Shown piece by piece: positions 9,269 through 16,826 of a stretch of DNA of 64,000 nucleotides. The notes under the pieces were generated by a model, which saw only the letters and a list, made by a program, of their open reading frames with translations, searched no databases and was not told the origin of the DNA. Source of the DNA: Flavobacterium limicola (GTDB lineage: Bacteria; Bacteroidota; Bacteroidia; Flavobacteriales; Flavobacteriaceae); NCBI RefSeq assembly GCF_003634755.1, contig NZ_RBXA01000001.1, positions 1,550,001 through 1,614,000 of the forward strand, in the 5' to 3' direction. Every line of letters begins with the position of its first letter. The first letter of the stretch is position 1. Made by a program: the position numbers and the translations under genes.

Positions 9269-9312
9269 CAGTTTTAGTATTCAGTAAAATTCGCACTGAA
9301 TACTAAAAACTG
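9269..9312. repeat. Inverted repeat between rlmD and the lipoprotein gene
   Basis: Arms 9269-9285 and 9295-9312 match across 17 bases with one bulged base. They are built from the word TTCAGT/ACTGAA, which is also repeated in direct orientation just upstream (9252-9270). There is no clear T-run. It may act as a weak terminator for the gene upstream on the minus strand, or be a degenerate intergenic repeat. Confidence 0.6.
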
Positions 9313-9323
9313 CAAACTGACTA

Positions 9324-10739
9324 CTATTTCCTTCTTTCCAAAAGTACAACATTTTCCACGTGATGCGTTTGCGGGAACATATCCACTGGACGCACACGAG
9401 TCACCTTGTATTTCTCATCCATTAAAGCCAAATCACGCGCCTGTGTAGCCGAGTTGCAACTTACATAAACCACTTTTTCAGGAGCAATTTTCATAATTTG
9501 TTCGATTACATCTTTGTGCATTCCGTCTCTTGGCGGATCCGTGATAATTACATCAGGATGGCCGTGTTGAGCGATGAAATCATCATTGAACACCACCTTC
9601 ATATCTCCTACAAAGAACTCACAATTGGTAATTTCATTGCGCACCGCATTTGCTTTGGCGTCTTTAATCGCATCAGGAACACTTTCTACACCAATTACTT
9701 TTTTTGCTTTTTTCGAAACAAACTGAGCAATTGTTCCAGTTCCGGTGTATAAATCATAAACGATTTCATTTCCGGTAAGACCTGCAAAATCGCGCGTTAT
9801 TTTATACAATTCATAAGCTTGATCCGAATTGGTTTGATAAAAAGATTTTGCATTAATGCTAAATTTCAAACCTTCCATTTCTTCCAAAATGTAATCACGA
9901 CCTTTGTATAATTTAATATCAGTATCGTATAAAGTATCGTTCGCTTTATTGTTTACTACGTATTGTAGCGAAGTAATTTGCGGAAATTTCTCGTAAAGAT
10001 GATTTAGAATCAATTCTCTGTTGGCTTTGTCATTTTCGAAAAACTGAATCAAAACCATGATTTCACCAGTCGAAGCTGTACGCAACATCAAAGTTCTCAA
10101 TAAACCTTCATGCGCTCTTGGATTAAAGAAAGTCAGTCCATTTGCATTAGCAAAATCTCTCACTTCGTTTCTGATAGCATTCGATGGATCTTCCTGCAAA
10201 TGACATTTATTGATGTCCAGGATTTTGTCCCACATTTTTGGAATGTGGAAACCAAGTGCGTTTCTATTTCCTAAATCTTCGGTACTGTCAATTTCTTTTT
10301 CGATTAACCAACGGCTGTTCGAAAACGAAAATTCCATTTTGTTTCTGTAAAAAAACTGTTTTTCGGAACCTAGAATCGGTTCAAATTCCGGAAGTTCTAT
10401 TTTTCCTATGCGTTGCAAATGATTTTTCACTTCATTTTGCTTGTAATACAACTGCTGGCTGTATTTCATATTCTGCCATTTACAACCTCCGCAAACACCA
10501 AAATGCTCGCAAATAGGTTCTACACGATGCTCTGAATATTCATGAAAATGAACTGCTTTTCCTTCGTAATACGCTTTGCGCTTCTTGAAAGTCTGCACAT
10601 CAACCACATCACCCGGAACCACATTCGGGATAAAAACTACTTTTCCATCGGGAGCCTTTGCTACCGAAACGCCTTTTGCACCAGCATCAAGGACTTTTAT
10701 TTGATGAAAGACAACTTTGTCTGTATTTTTCTTAGCCAT
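9324..10739 (-). CDS. rlmD: 23S rRNA m5U1939 methyltransferase RlmD
   Basis: 471 residues. An N-terminal TRAM RNA-binding domain (about 8-65) is followed by the Fe-S cysteines C77, C83, C86 (CEHFGVCGGC) and a later Cys in DINKCHLQ. The SAM domain has DLYTGTGTIAQF, then DPPRDGM, and the nucleophile Cys428 in VYVSCNSATQARD. These are the hallmarks of the RlmD/RumA family, which makes 5-methyluridine in 23S rRNA. Length is normal. A TATTTTTG promoter box ends only four bases before the ATG, so the mRNA may be leaderless or nearly so. Confidence 0.92.
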   Translation of the reverse strand: MAKKNTDKVVFHQIKVLDAGAKGVSVAKAPDGKVVFIPNVVPGDVVDVQTFKKRKAYYEGKAVHFHEYSEHRVEPICEHFGVCGGCKWQNMKYSQQLYYKQNEVKNHLQRIGKIELPEFEPILGSEKQFFYRNKMEFSFSNSRWLIEKEIDSTEDLGNRNALGFHIPKMWDKILDINKCHLQEDPSNAIRNEVRDFANANGLTFFNPRAHEGLLRTLMLRTASTGEIMVLIQFFENDKANRELILNHLYEKFPQITSLQYVVNNKANDTLYDTDIKLYKGRDYILEEMEGLKFSINAKSFYQTNSDQAYELYKITRDFAGLTGNEIVYDLYTGTGTIAQFVSKKAKKVIGVESVPDAIKDAKANAVRNEITNCEFFVGDMKVVFNDDFIAQHGHPDVIITDPPRDGMHKDVIEQIMKIAPEKVVYVSCNSATQARDLALMDEKYKVTRVRPVDMFPQTHHVENVVLLERRK

Positions 10740-10743
10740 AGCG

Positions 10744-10751
10744 CAAAAATA
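10744..10751 (-). promoter_or_regulatory. rlmD -7 box, nearly leaderless
   Basis: Minus-strand TATTTTTG fits TAnnTTTG and ends four bases before the ATG at 10739, which would put the transcription start at or next to the start codon. No -33 element was confirmed. Confidence 0.4.
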
Positions 10752-11063
10752 AGTGTTTGAATGGTTTTATAAATTCAAATTGTGAAATATTTTCATTTTT
10801 AGGTGTTTTTTATTTGGTCCGACTCCCGATTTTCGCGGCAAATCCTCGCTACGCAAGCAGTAACACTACGCCCGTAAAGCACTTTCTTTTTTAATAAGCA
10901 CAACCAATTAAATAAGAAAAGTAACATAAATATTGTTTTTAAACTTAACTTAAAATTCTTAGAATCAGATTTTTTTCGAACACGTAATATAATGTCAGTT
11001 GAGAGTGATGATGAGAGTTTCAGTAGCAAAACGAACTTTAAATTTTAGTTAAATTATCATTTG
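10752..11063. other. Non-coding gap upstream of rlmD and the OsmC gene
   Basis: About 310 bases without a supported gene. It contains a locally GC-richer patch (about 10817-10880) inside very AT-rich DNA. A 76-codon minus-strand ORF spans it but looks random in composition and has no start context. I see no convincing hairpin or tRNA. The patch could be a degraded intergenic repeat. Confidence 0.5.
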
Positions 11064-11098
11064 TTTGAAAGTATTTTTTGATAAAAGAACTAAATTTG
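11064..11098 (+). promoter_or_regulatory. Promoter of the OsmC gene
   Basis: TTTG (11064-11067), a 23-base spacer and TAAATTTG (11091-11098) fit the Bacteroidota promoter pattern, 22 bases before the ATG at 11121. Confidence 0.6.
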
Positions 11099-11120
11099 AG
11101 AAAACAGAAAACTGAAAAAT

Positions 11121-11531
11121 ATGAAAAGAAATGCAACCGCAGTCTGGAATGGTTCACTGAAAGAAGGAGCCGGAAAACTTACCACACAAACTACCACATT
11201 AAAAGATACGCAATATTCGTTCAAATCCCGTTTTGAAGAAGGAGTTGGAACCAATCCTGAAGAATTGATCGCAGCCGCTCACGCAGGCTGTTTTACGATG
11301 CAACTTTCTGCTTACATTAGCGAAGAAGGTTTTGAAATTGAAAGTATCGAAACGAAATGTGATATTGATTTTGTGGATGGAACAATTGTAACATCACACT
11401 TAACTGTTCAAGCAAAAGTGAAAGAAATAACAGAGGATGCTTTTCAGCAATTGGTAACCAAAGCAGAGAAAAATTGTCCGGTTTCTAAAGTGTTGAATGC
11501 AGCAATTTCAAGTACAGCAACTTTAGCATAA
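11121..11531 (+). CDS. OsmC family peroxiredoxin-like protein
   Basis: 136 residues. OsmC/Ohr proteins reduce organic hydroperoxides with two cysteines. Here they are C57 (AGCFTMQLS) and C119 (NCPVSKVLNA), the expected spacing. The N-terminus (ATAVWNGSLKEG.GKLTTQTTTLKD) matches the OsmC rather than the Ohr branch. Single gene with its own promoter and a bidirectional terminator. A second, more divergent OsmC paralogue lies at about 44.5 kb. Confidence 0.9.
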   Translation: MKRNATAVWNGSLKEGAGKLTTQTTTLKDTQYSFKSRFEEGVGTNPEELIAAAHAGCFTMQLSAYISEEGFEIESIETKCDIDFVDGTIVTSHLTVQAKVKEITEDAFQQLVTKAEKNCPVSKVLNAAISSTATLA

Positions 11532-11550
11532 ACACGAATTTATAAAACAA

Positions 11551-11581
11551 AAAGGCTCGATTTAGTTTAAATCGAGCCTTT
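11551..11581. terminator. Bidirectional terminator
   Basis: Perfect 14-bp stem (arms 11551-11564 and 11568-11581, 3-base loop) with A and T runs on either side, between the convergent OsmC and SGNH-hydrolase genes. Confidence 0.9.
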
Positions 11582-11599
11582 TTGTTTATGTATAGTAGA

Positions 11600-12292
11600 T
11601 TATTTATTTGCTAAAACTTCCGAGATTGCTTTTTCAGCTAACGGAGCCATTACCTGATATCCTAATTTGTTGGGATGTACTCCGTCTTCGGAATAAGTAG
11701 TTTTCAATCCGTTACGATCATCTTTCATAGCCGAGAAGTAATCAAGATAAAGAATGTCATTGGCGTCAGCATAATTTTTTATCATTTTATTTAAAGCTAC
11801 TACTTTTTCAGCCGGATTTTGATTGGGTTTCCAAGAGAAATCATAGGCTGGCAATACTGAACATAAAATGACTTTAATGTGGTTTGCTTTTGCCAACTCA
11901 GCCATCGAGAAGATATTATTAGAAATCATGTCTAATGTTGCAGGACCGGTATTGCCGGCAATGTCATTTATTCCTGCCAAAATAACCACAACGACTGGTT
12001 TTAATGCAATAACATCCGCTCTAAAACGGATGAGCATCTGAGGAGTTGTTTGACCGCTGATACCTCGATTAACGTATGGTTTTCCGGCAAAATATTCTGA
12101 ATCTGTTACACTCCAAAATTCAGTAATGGAATCGCCCATAAATACAATTCTTTTTTGTCCCGGAGCTATCGGTTTTAGATTTGCATTTTCTTTTTGATAT
12201 TTATTTAAATTCGGCCAATCTTGCGCCTGTACTTTTCCTCCCATAACAATTGATAAAAATAGTATACTGTAAATTAATTTGATATTTTTCAT
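11600..12292 (-). CDS. SGNH/GDSL-family hydrolase, exported
   Basis: 230 residues with a signal peptide (1-23, ending KVQA). The catalytic blocks of the SGNH fold are present: GDSITEFW with Ser55, the Gly block NRGISGQTT, the Asn block LAGINDI and the D-x-x-H block DGVHPNKLGY near the C-terminus. It is therefore a periplasmic or secreted esterase/lipase, probably a carbohydrate or lipid deacetylase like other TesA/RhgT-type members. The substrate is unknown. It stands downstream of cysM on the same strand with a 123-base gap. Confidence 0.88.
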   Translation of the reverse strand: MKNIKLIYSILFLSIVMGGKVQAQDWPNLNKYQKENANLKPIAPGQKRIVFMGDSITEFWSVTDSEYFAGKPYVNRGISGQTTPQMLIRFRADVIALKPVVVVILAGINDIAGNTGPATLDMISNNIFSMAELAKANHIKVILCSVLPAYDFSWKPNQNPAEKVVALNKMIKNYADANDILYLDYFSAMKDDRNGLKTTYSEDGVHPNKLGYQVMAPLAEKAISEVLANK

Positions 12293-12415
12293 TTGGAACC
12301 TGATTTTAAATTTTGAAAACAGAAAAAATGGGATGCCGAAATAAAATGAAACAACCTTCCATTCCTATCCGAAAGATACAGAAAAGTAAGGTTGTTTTTA
12401 TAAGATAAAAGTAAT

Positions 12416-13303
12416 TTAATCAAACAAATCCGAAGACAAATACCGATCACCTCGGTCGCAAATGATAGCGACAATAACTCCTGATTCTAATTTCTCAGCT
12501 ATTTTTATTGCAGCTGCTACTGAGCCACCACTGCTCATTCCCGCAAAAACGCCTTCTTCCAGCGCTAAACGTTTGGTCATCGCTCGTGCTTCTTCTTCGG
12601 AAACTTCAATGATTGTATCTACTTTCTTGGCATCAAAAATTTTAGGTAAATATTCCTGAGGCCATTTTCTGATTCCCGGAATTTGGGAACCGTCGCTGGG
12701 TTGCGCACCAACAATTTGAATTGCTGGATTCATTTCTTTTAAATAGGTAGAAGTTCCAATAATTGTCCCCGTTGTTCCCATCGCTGAGACAAAATGGGTT
12801 ACAGTTCCTTCGGTGTCATTCCATATTTCGGGTCCAGTGGTATTGTAGTGTGCTTTCCAGTTGTCGTCGTTTGCAAACTGATTGAGCATAATATATCCGC
12901 CTTCGGCTACTTTTTTATCGGCATAATCTCTGGAACCAATTATTCCTGTAGCAGCGGGTGTCAAAATTACGGTTGCGCCATAAGCACGCATGGTTTGCGT
13001 GCGTTCGATAGTGGAATCTTCTGGTAAAATCAATTCGATTTCGATATTGAATAATTGGGCAATCATCGCCAGAGCAATTCCGGTGTTGCCACTTGTTGCC
13101 TCAATAAGTTTATCGCCTTTCTTGATGTCACCTCTGTCCAGCGCGGATTTAATCATATTGTACGCTGCACGATCTTTTACGCTTCCTCCGGGATTATTTC
13201 CTTCCAGCTTTAGTAAAAGTTTTACGTTTTTATTTTGTATCAAATGAGTGGATTCAACTAAAGGTGTATTTCCTATTAAGTCTAATATTTTGTATGATTT
13301 CAT
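12416..13303 (-). CDS. cysM: Cysteine synthase B (O-acetylserine sulfhydrylase)
   Basis: 295 residues. PLP-dependent enzyme that makes cysteine from O-acetylserine and sulfide (CysM may also use thiosulfate). The PLP lysine is K43 in NNPGGSVKDRAA and the phosphate loop is [12 protein letters not shown] (about 68-79). The shorter length and the GGSVKDR and SAMGTTGTIIGT segments point to CysM rather than CysK; a CysK lies at about 52.8 kb. A short Cys-codon-rich leader ORF and a hairpin lie in the 5' region, so expression is probably controlled by charged tRNA-Cys supply. Confidence 0.92.
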   Translation of the reverse strand: MKSYKILDLIGNTPLVESTHLIQNKNVKLLLKLEGNNPGGSVKDRAAYNMIKSALDRGDIKKGDKLIEATSGNTGIALAMIAQLFNIEIELILPEDSTIERTQTMRAYGATVILTPAATGIIGSRDYADKKVAEGGYIMLNQFANDDNWKAHYNTTGPEIWNDTEGTVTHFVSAMGTTGTIIGTSTYLKEMNPAIQIVGAQPSDGSQIPGIRKWPQEYLPKIFDAKKVDTIIEVSEEEARAMTKRLALEEGVFAGMSSGGSVAAAIKIAEKLESGVIVAIICDRGDRYLSSDLFD

Positions 13304-13326
13304 GCTGTCGATTTCTATTGTTTGAA

Positions 13327-13358
13327 TTGTAATTACCCAATTTTGGATTTAATTACAA
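13327..13358 (-). promoter_or_regulatory. Hairpin in the cysM 5' UTR
   Basis: Outer arms TTGTAATTA / TAATTACAA (9 bp, perfect) enclose an inner CCAA/TTGG palindrome. It lies between the Cys leader ORF and cysM, about 24 bases before the start codon. No U-run follows, so it may act on translation or as an antiterminator rather than as a simple terminator. Confidence 0.55.
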
Positions 13359-13396
13359 TAAGATTTTTTTTGAAAACTGTTTATACTAAGTGAATT

Positions 13397-13450
13397 TTAA
13401 AAACAGCAACAACAGCAATAGAAGGGAATGTTTTCGAAGTTTAGTGACAT
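13397..13450 (-). CDS. Cysteine-rich leader peptide of cysM (attenuator)
   Basis: A 17-residue ORF, MSLNFENIPFYCCCCCF, with five consecutive Cys codons (TGC TGT TGT TGC TGT) followed by Phe and a TAA stop. It lies 93 bases upstream of cysM on the same strand. A TATCTTTG promoter box lies 25 bases before its ATG. This is the arrangement of amino-acid biosynthesis attenuators, in which ribosomes stall at codons for the end product. Five Cys codons in a row next to a cysteine biosynthesis gene are very unlikely by chance. The mechanism downstream is inferred. Confidence 0.8.
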   Translation of the reverse strand: MSLNFENIPFYCCCCCF

Positions 13451-13474
13451 TTTCATGGGTTTTAAAACGAATCG

Positions 13475-13482
13475 CAAAGATA
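13475..13482 (-). promoter_or_regulatory. Promoter -7 box for the cysM leader transcript
   Basis: Minus-strand TATCTTTG fits TAnnTTTG. It lies 25 bases before the leader ATG at 13450, giving a transcript that carries the leader peptide, the hairpin and cysM. Confidence 0.6.
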
Positions 13483-13649
13483 TTGAACTAATTCGAATTA
13501 TTTCTTTCTTATGTACAAAGCTATCTTGGTTATTGCGACACTTTTGTTAAATTTATAGTGTTTAAATGCTACAGAATTTATTGTTTTAAATTTTTGTGAT
13601 GAAAGAGCGGTTTCATTTTTTTTATTTTCAATCTACAGAAATCGATTAG

Positions 13650-13657
13650 TAGTTTTG
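13650..13657 (+). promoter_or_regulatory. Possible promoter of the DUF1003 gene
   Basis: TAGTTTTG fits TAnnTTTG, 39 bases before the ATG at 13697. No -33 element was found. Between this box and the cysM leader promoter there are about 170 AT-rich bases with no feature that I can support. Confidence 0.4.
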
Positions 13658-13696
13658 ATGAAAGTGTTTTTTAAATTAGCCACTAAATAACAATCC

Positions 13697-14395
13697 ATGA
13701 AAAGTAATGCAACTTTTATAAGTGATATTTCCAAAAAGGAATTCCCAATTGCGGATAAAGTATCTGCTAAAACCATTCGAAATCCAATATTGGCGCTTAT
13801 CCAAAATGATTATCCTGATTTTGATGCCGATAAATTCTTGTCGATTAGTGAACTCAATATGTATCGCGAGAAATACATTTCGAATTATTTATTAGTTGAA
13901 ATAGGGGAGTTGACTAATCTGGAAACCAGAGTTATTGGTTCGCTAAACGAGGATAAATCCTTAGTGAGTACTGTGGAAGACGAAGCCGGTATTCGCACCT
14001 TTGGGCAAGTAGTGGCGGATAAAGTAGCTGCTTTTGGCGGAAGCTGGAAATTTATCATTTTTTTCGGGGTGTTTATTCTGTTGTGGATTTTGGCTAATAT
14101 CTATATTCTTTTGAATGAAGGATTTGATCCGTATCCGTTTATTTTGTTGAATTTAATTTTGTCTTGCCTAGCCGCACTTCAAGCGCCGGTAATTATGATG
14201 AGCCAAAATCGTCAAGAAGAAAAAGACCGCGAGAGAGCTAAAAAAGACTATATGATCAATCTGAAATCCGAACTTGAAATTAGAATGCTTCATGAAAAAC
14301 TGGATCATTTGATAATGCATCAACAAGAAGAATTAATACAAATTCAGAAAGTTCAAATCGAAATGATGAATGATATTTTGACACGCATCAAATAA
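13697..14395 (+). CDS. DUF1003 membrane protein
   Basis: 232 residues. Two closely spaced membrane helices (about 115-137 and 148-168) follow FGQVVADKVAAFGGSWKFIIFF, the signature of DUF1003, and are followed by a long charged C-terminal helix that probably forms a coiled coil. The N-terminal ~100 residues are soluble. DUF1003 proteins are inner-membrane proteins of unknown role. Stands alone with its own candidate promoter. Confidence 0.85.
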   Translation: MKSNATFISDISKKEFPIADKVSAKTIRNPILALIQNDYPDFDADKFLSISELNMYREKYISNYLLVEIGELTNLETRVIGSLNEDKSLVSTVEDEAGIRTFGQVVADKVAAFGGSWKFIIFFGVFILLWILANIYILLNEGFDPYPFILLNLILSCLAALQAPVIMMSQNRQEEKDRERAKKDYMINLKSELEIRMLHEKLDHLIMHQQEELIQIQKVQIEMMNDILTRIK

Positions 14396-14430
14396 TTTTT
14401 TGGTTCTAAAAAGTTAAAAAAAGGAACCCG

Positions 14431-14709
14431 TTAATAGTGTTTGTAATAATAACCCGCAATCATAAAAACACCATTTAAGATTGCGGAACCAATGATGATT
14501 TTTTTATAATTCCTGTTTTTATCAATAAAATTTAAACCCAAAATTCCCAGAAATAAAAGGGTGGTAAAAATCGCCGGATACATCTTAAAAGCACCTTCGA
14601 AATCACCTTGCAAAAGCAATAAAAATCCCCTCTGAAAACCACAGCCCAAACACTCCATTCCGAAGAGTGTTTTACTTAAACACGGCAGCATATATTTTTC
14701 TAAATCCAA
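14431..14709 (-). CDS. DUF2752 membrane protein
   Basis: 92 residues. The motif CLGCGFQRGFLLLLQGDF is characteristic of DUF2752 (CPGCG-type N-terminal motif then a helix); two to three membrane helices follow. The function of this family is unknown. It is convergent with the DUF1003 gene across 35 bases, in which GGTTC/GAACC could form a weak hairpin. Confidence 0.8.
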   Translation of the reverse strand: MDLEKYMLPCLSKTLFGMECLGCGFQRGFLLLLQGDFEGAFKMYPAIFTTLLFLGILGLNFIDKNRNYKKIIIGSAILNGVFMIAGYYYKHY

Positions 14710-14762
14710 TGGTTTTTCTTTTTACAATTGTACGAAAAAATAAGAAAGGTTTGTCATAATAA

Positions 14763-14791
14763 TTGATGCAATTTTAAATTCATTACTTTTG
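14763..14791 (+). promoter_or_regulatory. Promoter of the small membrane protein/Smr operon
   Basis: TTG (14763-14765), an 18-base spacer and TACTTTTG (14784-14791) match the Bacteroidota consensus well, 19 bases before the ATG at 14811. Confidence 0.65.
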
Positions 14792-14810
14792 GAATCTGAT
14801 ATTTTAAAAG

Positions 14811-14993
14811 ATGAAAAAATTTATAATTCCCATAATGATTATCGCTATCATTGTTGCTTTGTATGAGCAGGTGAGTGCCGAAAAAAATGTGTATATTATG
14901 GTCGTTGCAATTGTAATATTTATGATTGGAATGATGCAATTGAGTGCCAAAACACCGAGTAAAAATCAAGATAAAGAAGACGAAAATGTTTAA
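14811..14993 (+). CDS. Small two-helix membrane protein
   Basis: 60 residues: two hydrophobic helices (about 3-18 and 25-43) and a charged tail. It has its own good promoter, and its stop codon overlaps the start of the Smr gene (ATGTTTAA), so the two are translationally coupled. I do not recognise the family. The coupling suggests the pair is conserved as an operon. Confidence 0.65.
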   Translation: MKKFIIPIMIIAIIVALYEQVSAEKNVYIMVVAIVIFMIGMMQLSAKTPSKNQDKEDENV

Positions 14994-15537
14994 CAAAGGA
15001 GATAAGGTTTCAGTGCTGGATGAAGCCATAAATGGAGTTGTGCTTTCAGTAAAAGAACAGCAAGTAACTATAGAAACTGAGGATAGATTCATGATGACAT
15101 TTTTTGTCAAAGAGTTGATTAAAGTAAACGATTCCAGTAACTTACTTGATTCTATCAGAAGAATAAATGTAAGTGAGGTTTCTAAGGAAAAGGAGATTCC
15201 AAAAGCACGAAGTTTTGTGAAAGAAAAGAAATCAAAGCACGAAATTCCAGCTCCGGAGTTTGATTTACACATTGAAAAACTGGTGCCAAATAAACGCGGA
15301 ATGTCAAATTATGATATTCTGACATTGCAGACAGAAACGGCAAAAAGACACATAGAATTTGCCATTCGCAATAGGATTCCGAAGATAGTTTTTATTCACG
15401 GAGTTGGCGAAGGAGTGCTGAAAGCGGAGTTGGATTTCTTATTGGGACGATACGATGACATCGCTTTTCAAGAAGGCAATTATCAAAAATATGGACAAGG
15501 CGCAACAGAAGTTTTCATTAAGCAAAGTGCTATGTAA
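14986..15537 (+). CDS. Smr (MutS2 C-terminal) domain protein with DUF2027-like N-terminus
   Basis: 183 residues from the ATG at 14986, which overlaps the previous stop by 8 bases; a longer frame starting at 14944 lies inside the previous gene and is less likely. The N-terminal ~60 residues form a small beta-barrel (FNKGDKVSVLDEAINGVV...). The Smr domain follows, with FDLHIEKL, FAIRNRIPKIVFIHGVGEGVL and the C-terminal YGQGATEVFI. Smr domains bind nucleic acid and often have endonuclease activity. The LDxH motif seen in active nucleases appears here as FDLHIEKL. The role in Bacteroidota is unknown. Confidence 0.82.
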   Translation: MFNKGDKVSVLDEAINGVVLSVKEQQVTIETEDRFMMTFFVKELIKVNDSSNLLDSIRRINVSEVSKEKEIPKARSFVKEKKSKHEIPAPEFDLHIEKLVPNKRGMSNYDILTLQTETAKRHIEFAIRNRIPKIVFIHGVGEGVLKAELDFLLGRYDDIAFQEGNYQKYGQGATEVFIKQSAM

Positions 15538-15563
15538 GTTTTTATTTTACGTTTTTAAAATAA

Positions 15564-15627
15564 AAAAAGAGACCCAATTTTAAATGAATTTTACAATTAA
15601 AATTTATTTAAAATTGGGTCTCTTTTT
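15564..15627. terminator. Bidirectional terminator with a 22-bp perfect stem
   Basis: Arms 15564-15585 and 15606-15627 are perfectly complementary, with a 20-base loop, between the convergent Smr and lipoprotein genes. Confidence 0.85.
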
Positions 15628-15677
15628 GGACAAAAACCCAAACGTTTAACCGGTCGATTTTCATGCCTTTTCAGGTC

Positions 15678-16622
15678 TTAATTTGTGGTCAATAATTCGC
15701 CGTAAATGTAATTATCACCCAAAATAAAATCGCTGTTTCCTTTCTTCATTTTAACTTTTTTGAGTACAACAGTATGCTTAAAACCGTTTCCAAAAACAGT
15801 AGTAGTAACTTCAACTATACCACTTGCATTTGCGACTCCAGCTACTGCAATCCATTCTTCAGTCACTACAGGAGTTGCCGGAAAAGTGGTGTTGCAAAAA
15901 TAGGCATCGGTTACTAAACCGGAGAATAATCGGTAGGTAAGTTTGTTTTTTGTATCGCTGATCAATCCGGTTCTTGGGGCATTTAGCGGTGTTGCTTCAT
16001 TAACAATTAATGTAGGATCAACATCAAGAATCAGCGCTTCGCTGCTATTGTAATCATATAATTGCTTAGAAGAAGGACATTGTTCGAGAGTTTTATTGAA
16101 TGCAAAAGGTAAAGGCGTAGCACTAATTATATAGTCTCCAAAAGTGAATGTTTCGTAAACTTGTGTTCCAGTTCCTTTGTCAAAAGTGATGTTTTTAAAA
16201 GTGATATTGTGATTATAACCTGTAATTTTTGTACTGTTATCCGTTTCATTTATGGTTTTAACAGCGGTAGTGTTTATTACTATTTTTCCACCTGTAGCAG
16301 TCCATTGTCCTGTGACAATAGGAGTTGCCGGCGGTATTGATTCGCAAATTGTTGATGCAGTGACGGTAGCATTATAAAAGCGATAAATCACGCGATTGGC
16401 ACTGCTGATGTTTAATTCTTGTGAAGTAGTTTCGGTAGGGAACGTAACTCCGGTTGCCTCAAAAATAAGCGCTTCACTGTCTTTCAGTTTATAAATGATG
16501 TTGTTTGTGGTACATTTTTGCGTGTTAACATCTTCAAAATTGATGTTTTCTTGAATTAAATCGCCATCATCACACCCATTTAAGAACATGGAAAAAACCA
16601 ACAAGCTAAGGACTCTTTTCAT
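15678..16622 (-). CDS. Lipoprotein with two tandem homologous domains
   Basis: 314 residues from the start at 16622, which puts a lipobox (LNGC, Cys17) at the N-terminus; a longer frame from 16673 would bury it. The mature part contains two copies of a ~140-residue domain. Each has SEALIL/IF, a serine/threonine stretch, then YRFYNA or YRLFSG, a Cys, PPATPIVTGQW or FPATPVVTEEW, and a strand ending in HNITFKNITF or HTVVLKKVKM. Function unknown. It has a canonical promoter. Confidence 0.75.
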   Translation of the reverse strand: MKRVLSLLVFSMFLNGCDDGDLIQENINFEDVNTQKCTTNNIIYKLKDSEALIFEATGVTFPTETTSQELNISSANRVIYRFYNATVTASTICESIPPATPIVTGQWTATGGKIVINTTAVKTINETDNSTKITGYNHNITFKNITFDKGTGTQVYETFTFGDYIISATPLPFAFNKTLEQCPSSKQLYDYNSSEALILDVDPTLIVNEATPLNAPRTGLISDTKNKLTYRLFSGLVTDAYFCNTTFPATPVVTEEWIAVAGVANASGIVEVTTTVFGNGFKHTVVLKKVKMKKGNSDFILGDNYIYGELLTTN

Positions 16623-16639
16623 TTTTATAGTATTTGTAA

Positions 16640-16668
16640 CAAAAATAGAATTTTTAATTTGTTCCAAA
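16640..16668 (-). promoter_or_regulatory. Promoter of the two-repeat lipoprotein
   Basis: On the minus strand TTTG (16665-16668), a 17-base spacer and TATTTTTG (16640-16647) match the Bacteroidota promoter consensus, 17 bases before the ATG. Confidence 0.7.
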
Positions 16669-16751
16669 TACATTCCCGTTTAAAAATAGATGATTTAACA
16701 GGATATTAGGTTTTATTTCCGAATAATTTACCGTAAAAAACAAAAATATGG

Positions 16752-16767
16752 CTGACAGTATTGTCAG
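16752..16767. promoter_or_regulatory. Palindrome in the divergent lipoprotein/rarD control region
   Basis: CTGACA-GTAT-TGTCAG is a perfect 6-bp inverted repeat, and a third half-site GCTGTCA follows at 16772. It lies about 33 bases upstream of the rarD -7 box, where a regulator could sit. The binder is unknown. Confidence 0.4.
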
Positions 16768-16799
16768 GATTGCTGTCATTTAAAGACAATAGAATTGAT

Positions 16800-16807
16800 T
16801 ATCTTTG
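16800..16807 (+). promoter_or_regulatory. Promoter -7 box of the rarD-like gene
   Basis: TATCTTTG fits TAnnTTTG and ends 19 bases before the ATG at 16827. No -33 box with normal spacing was seen. Confidence 0.5.
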
Positions 16808-16826
16808 CATCAATTTAATATTGGTC

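Noticed and set aside
10799..11029. 76-codon minus-strand ORF upstream of rlmD
   Set aside because: Composition and sequence look random, it spans a GC-rich patch with no promoter or start context, and no family resemblance was found.
14944..14985. Longer start of the Smr gene at 14944
   Set aside because: It lies wholly inside the preceding small gene, while the ATG at 14986 overlaps the stop in a typical coupled arrangement.
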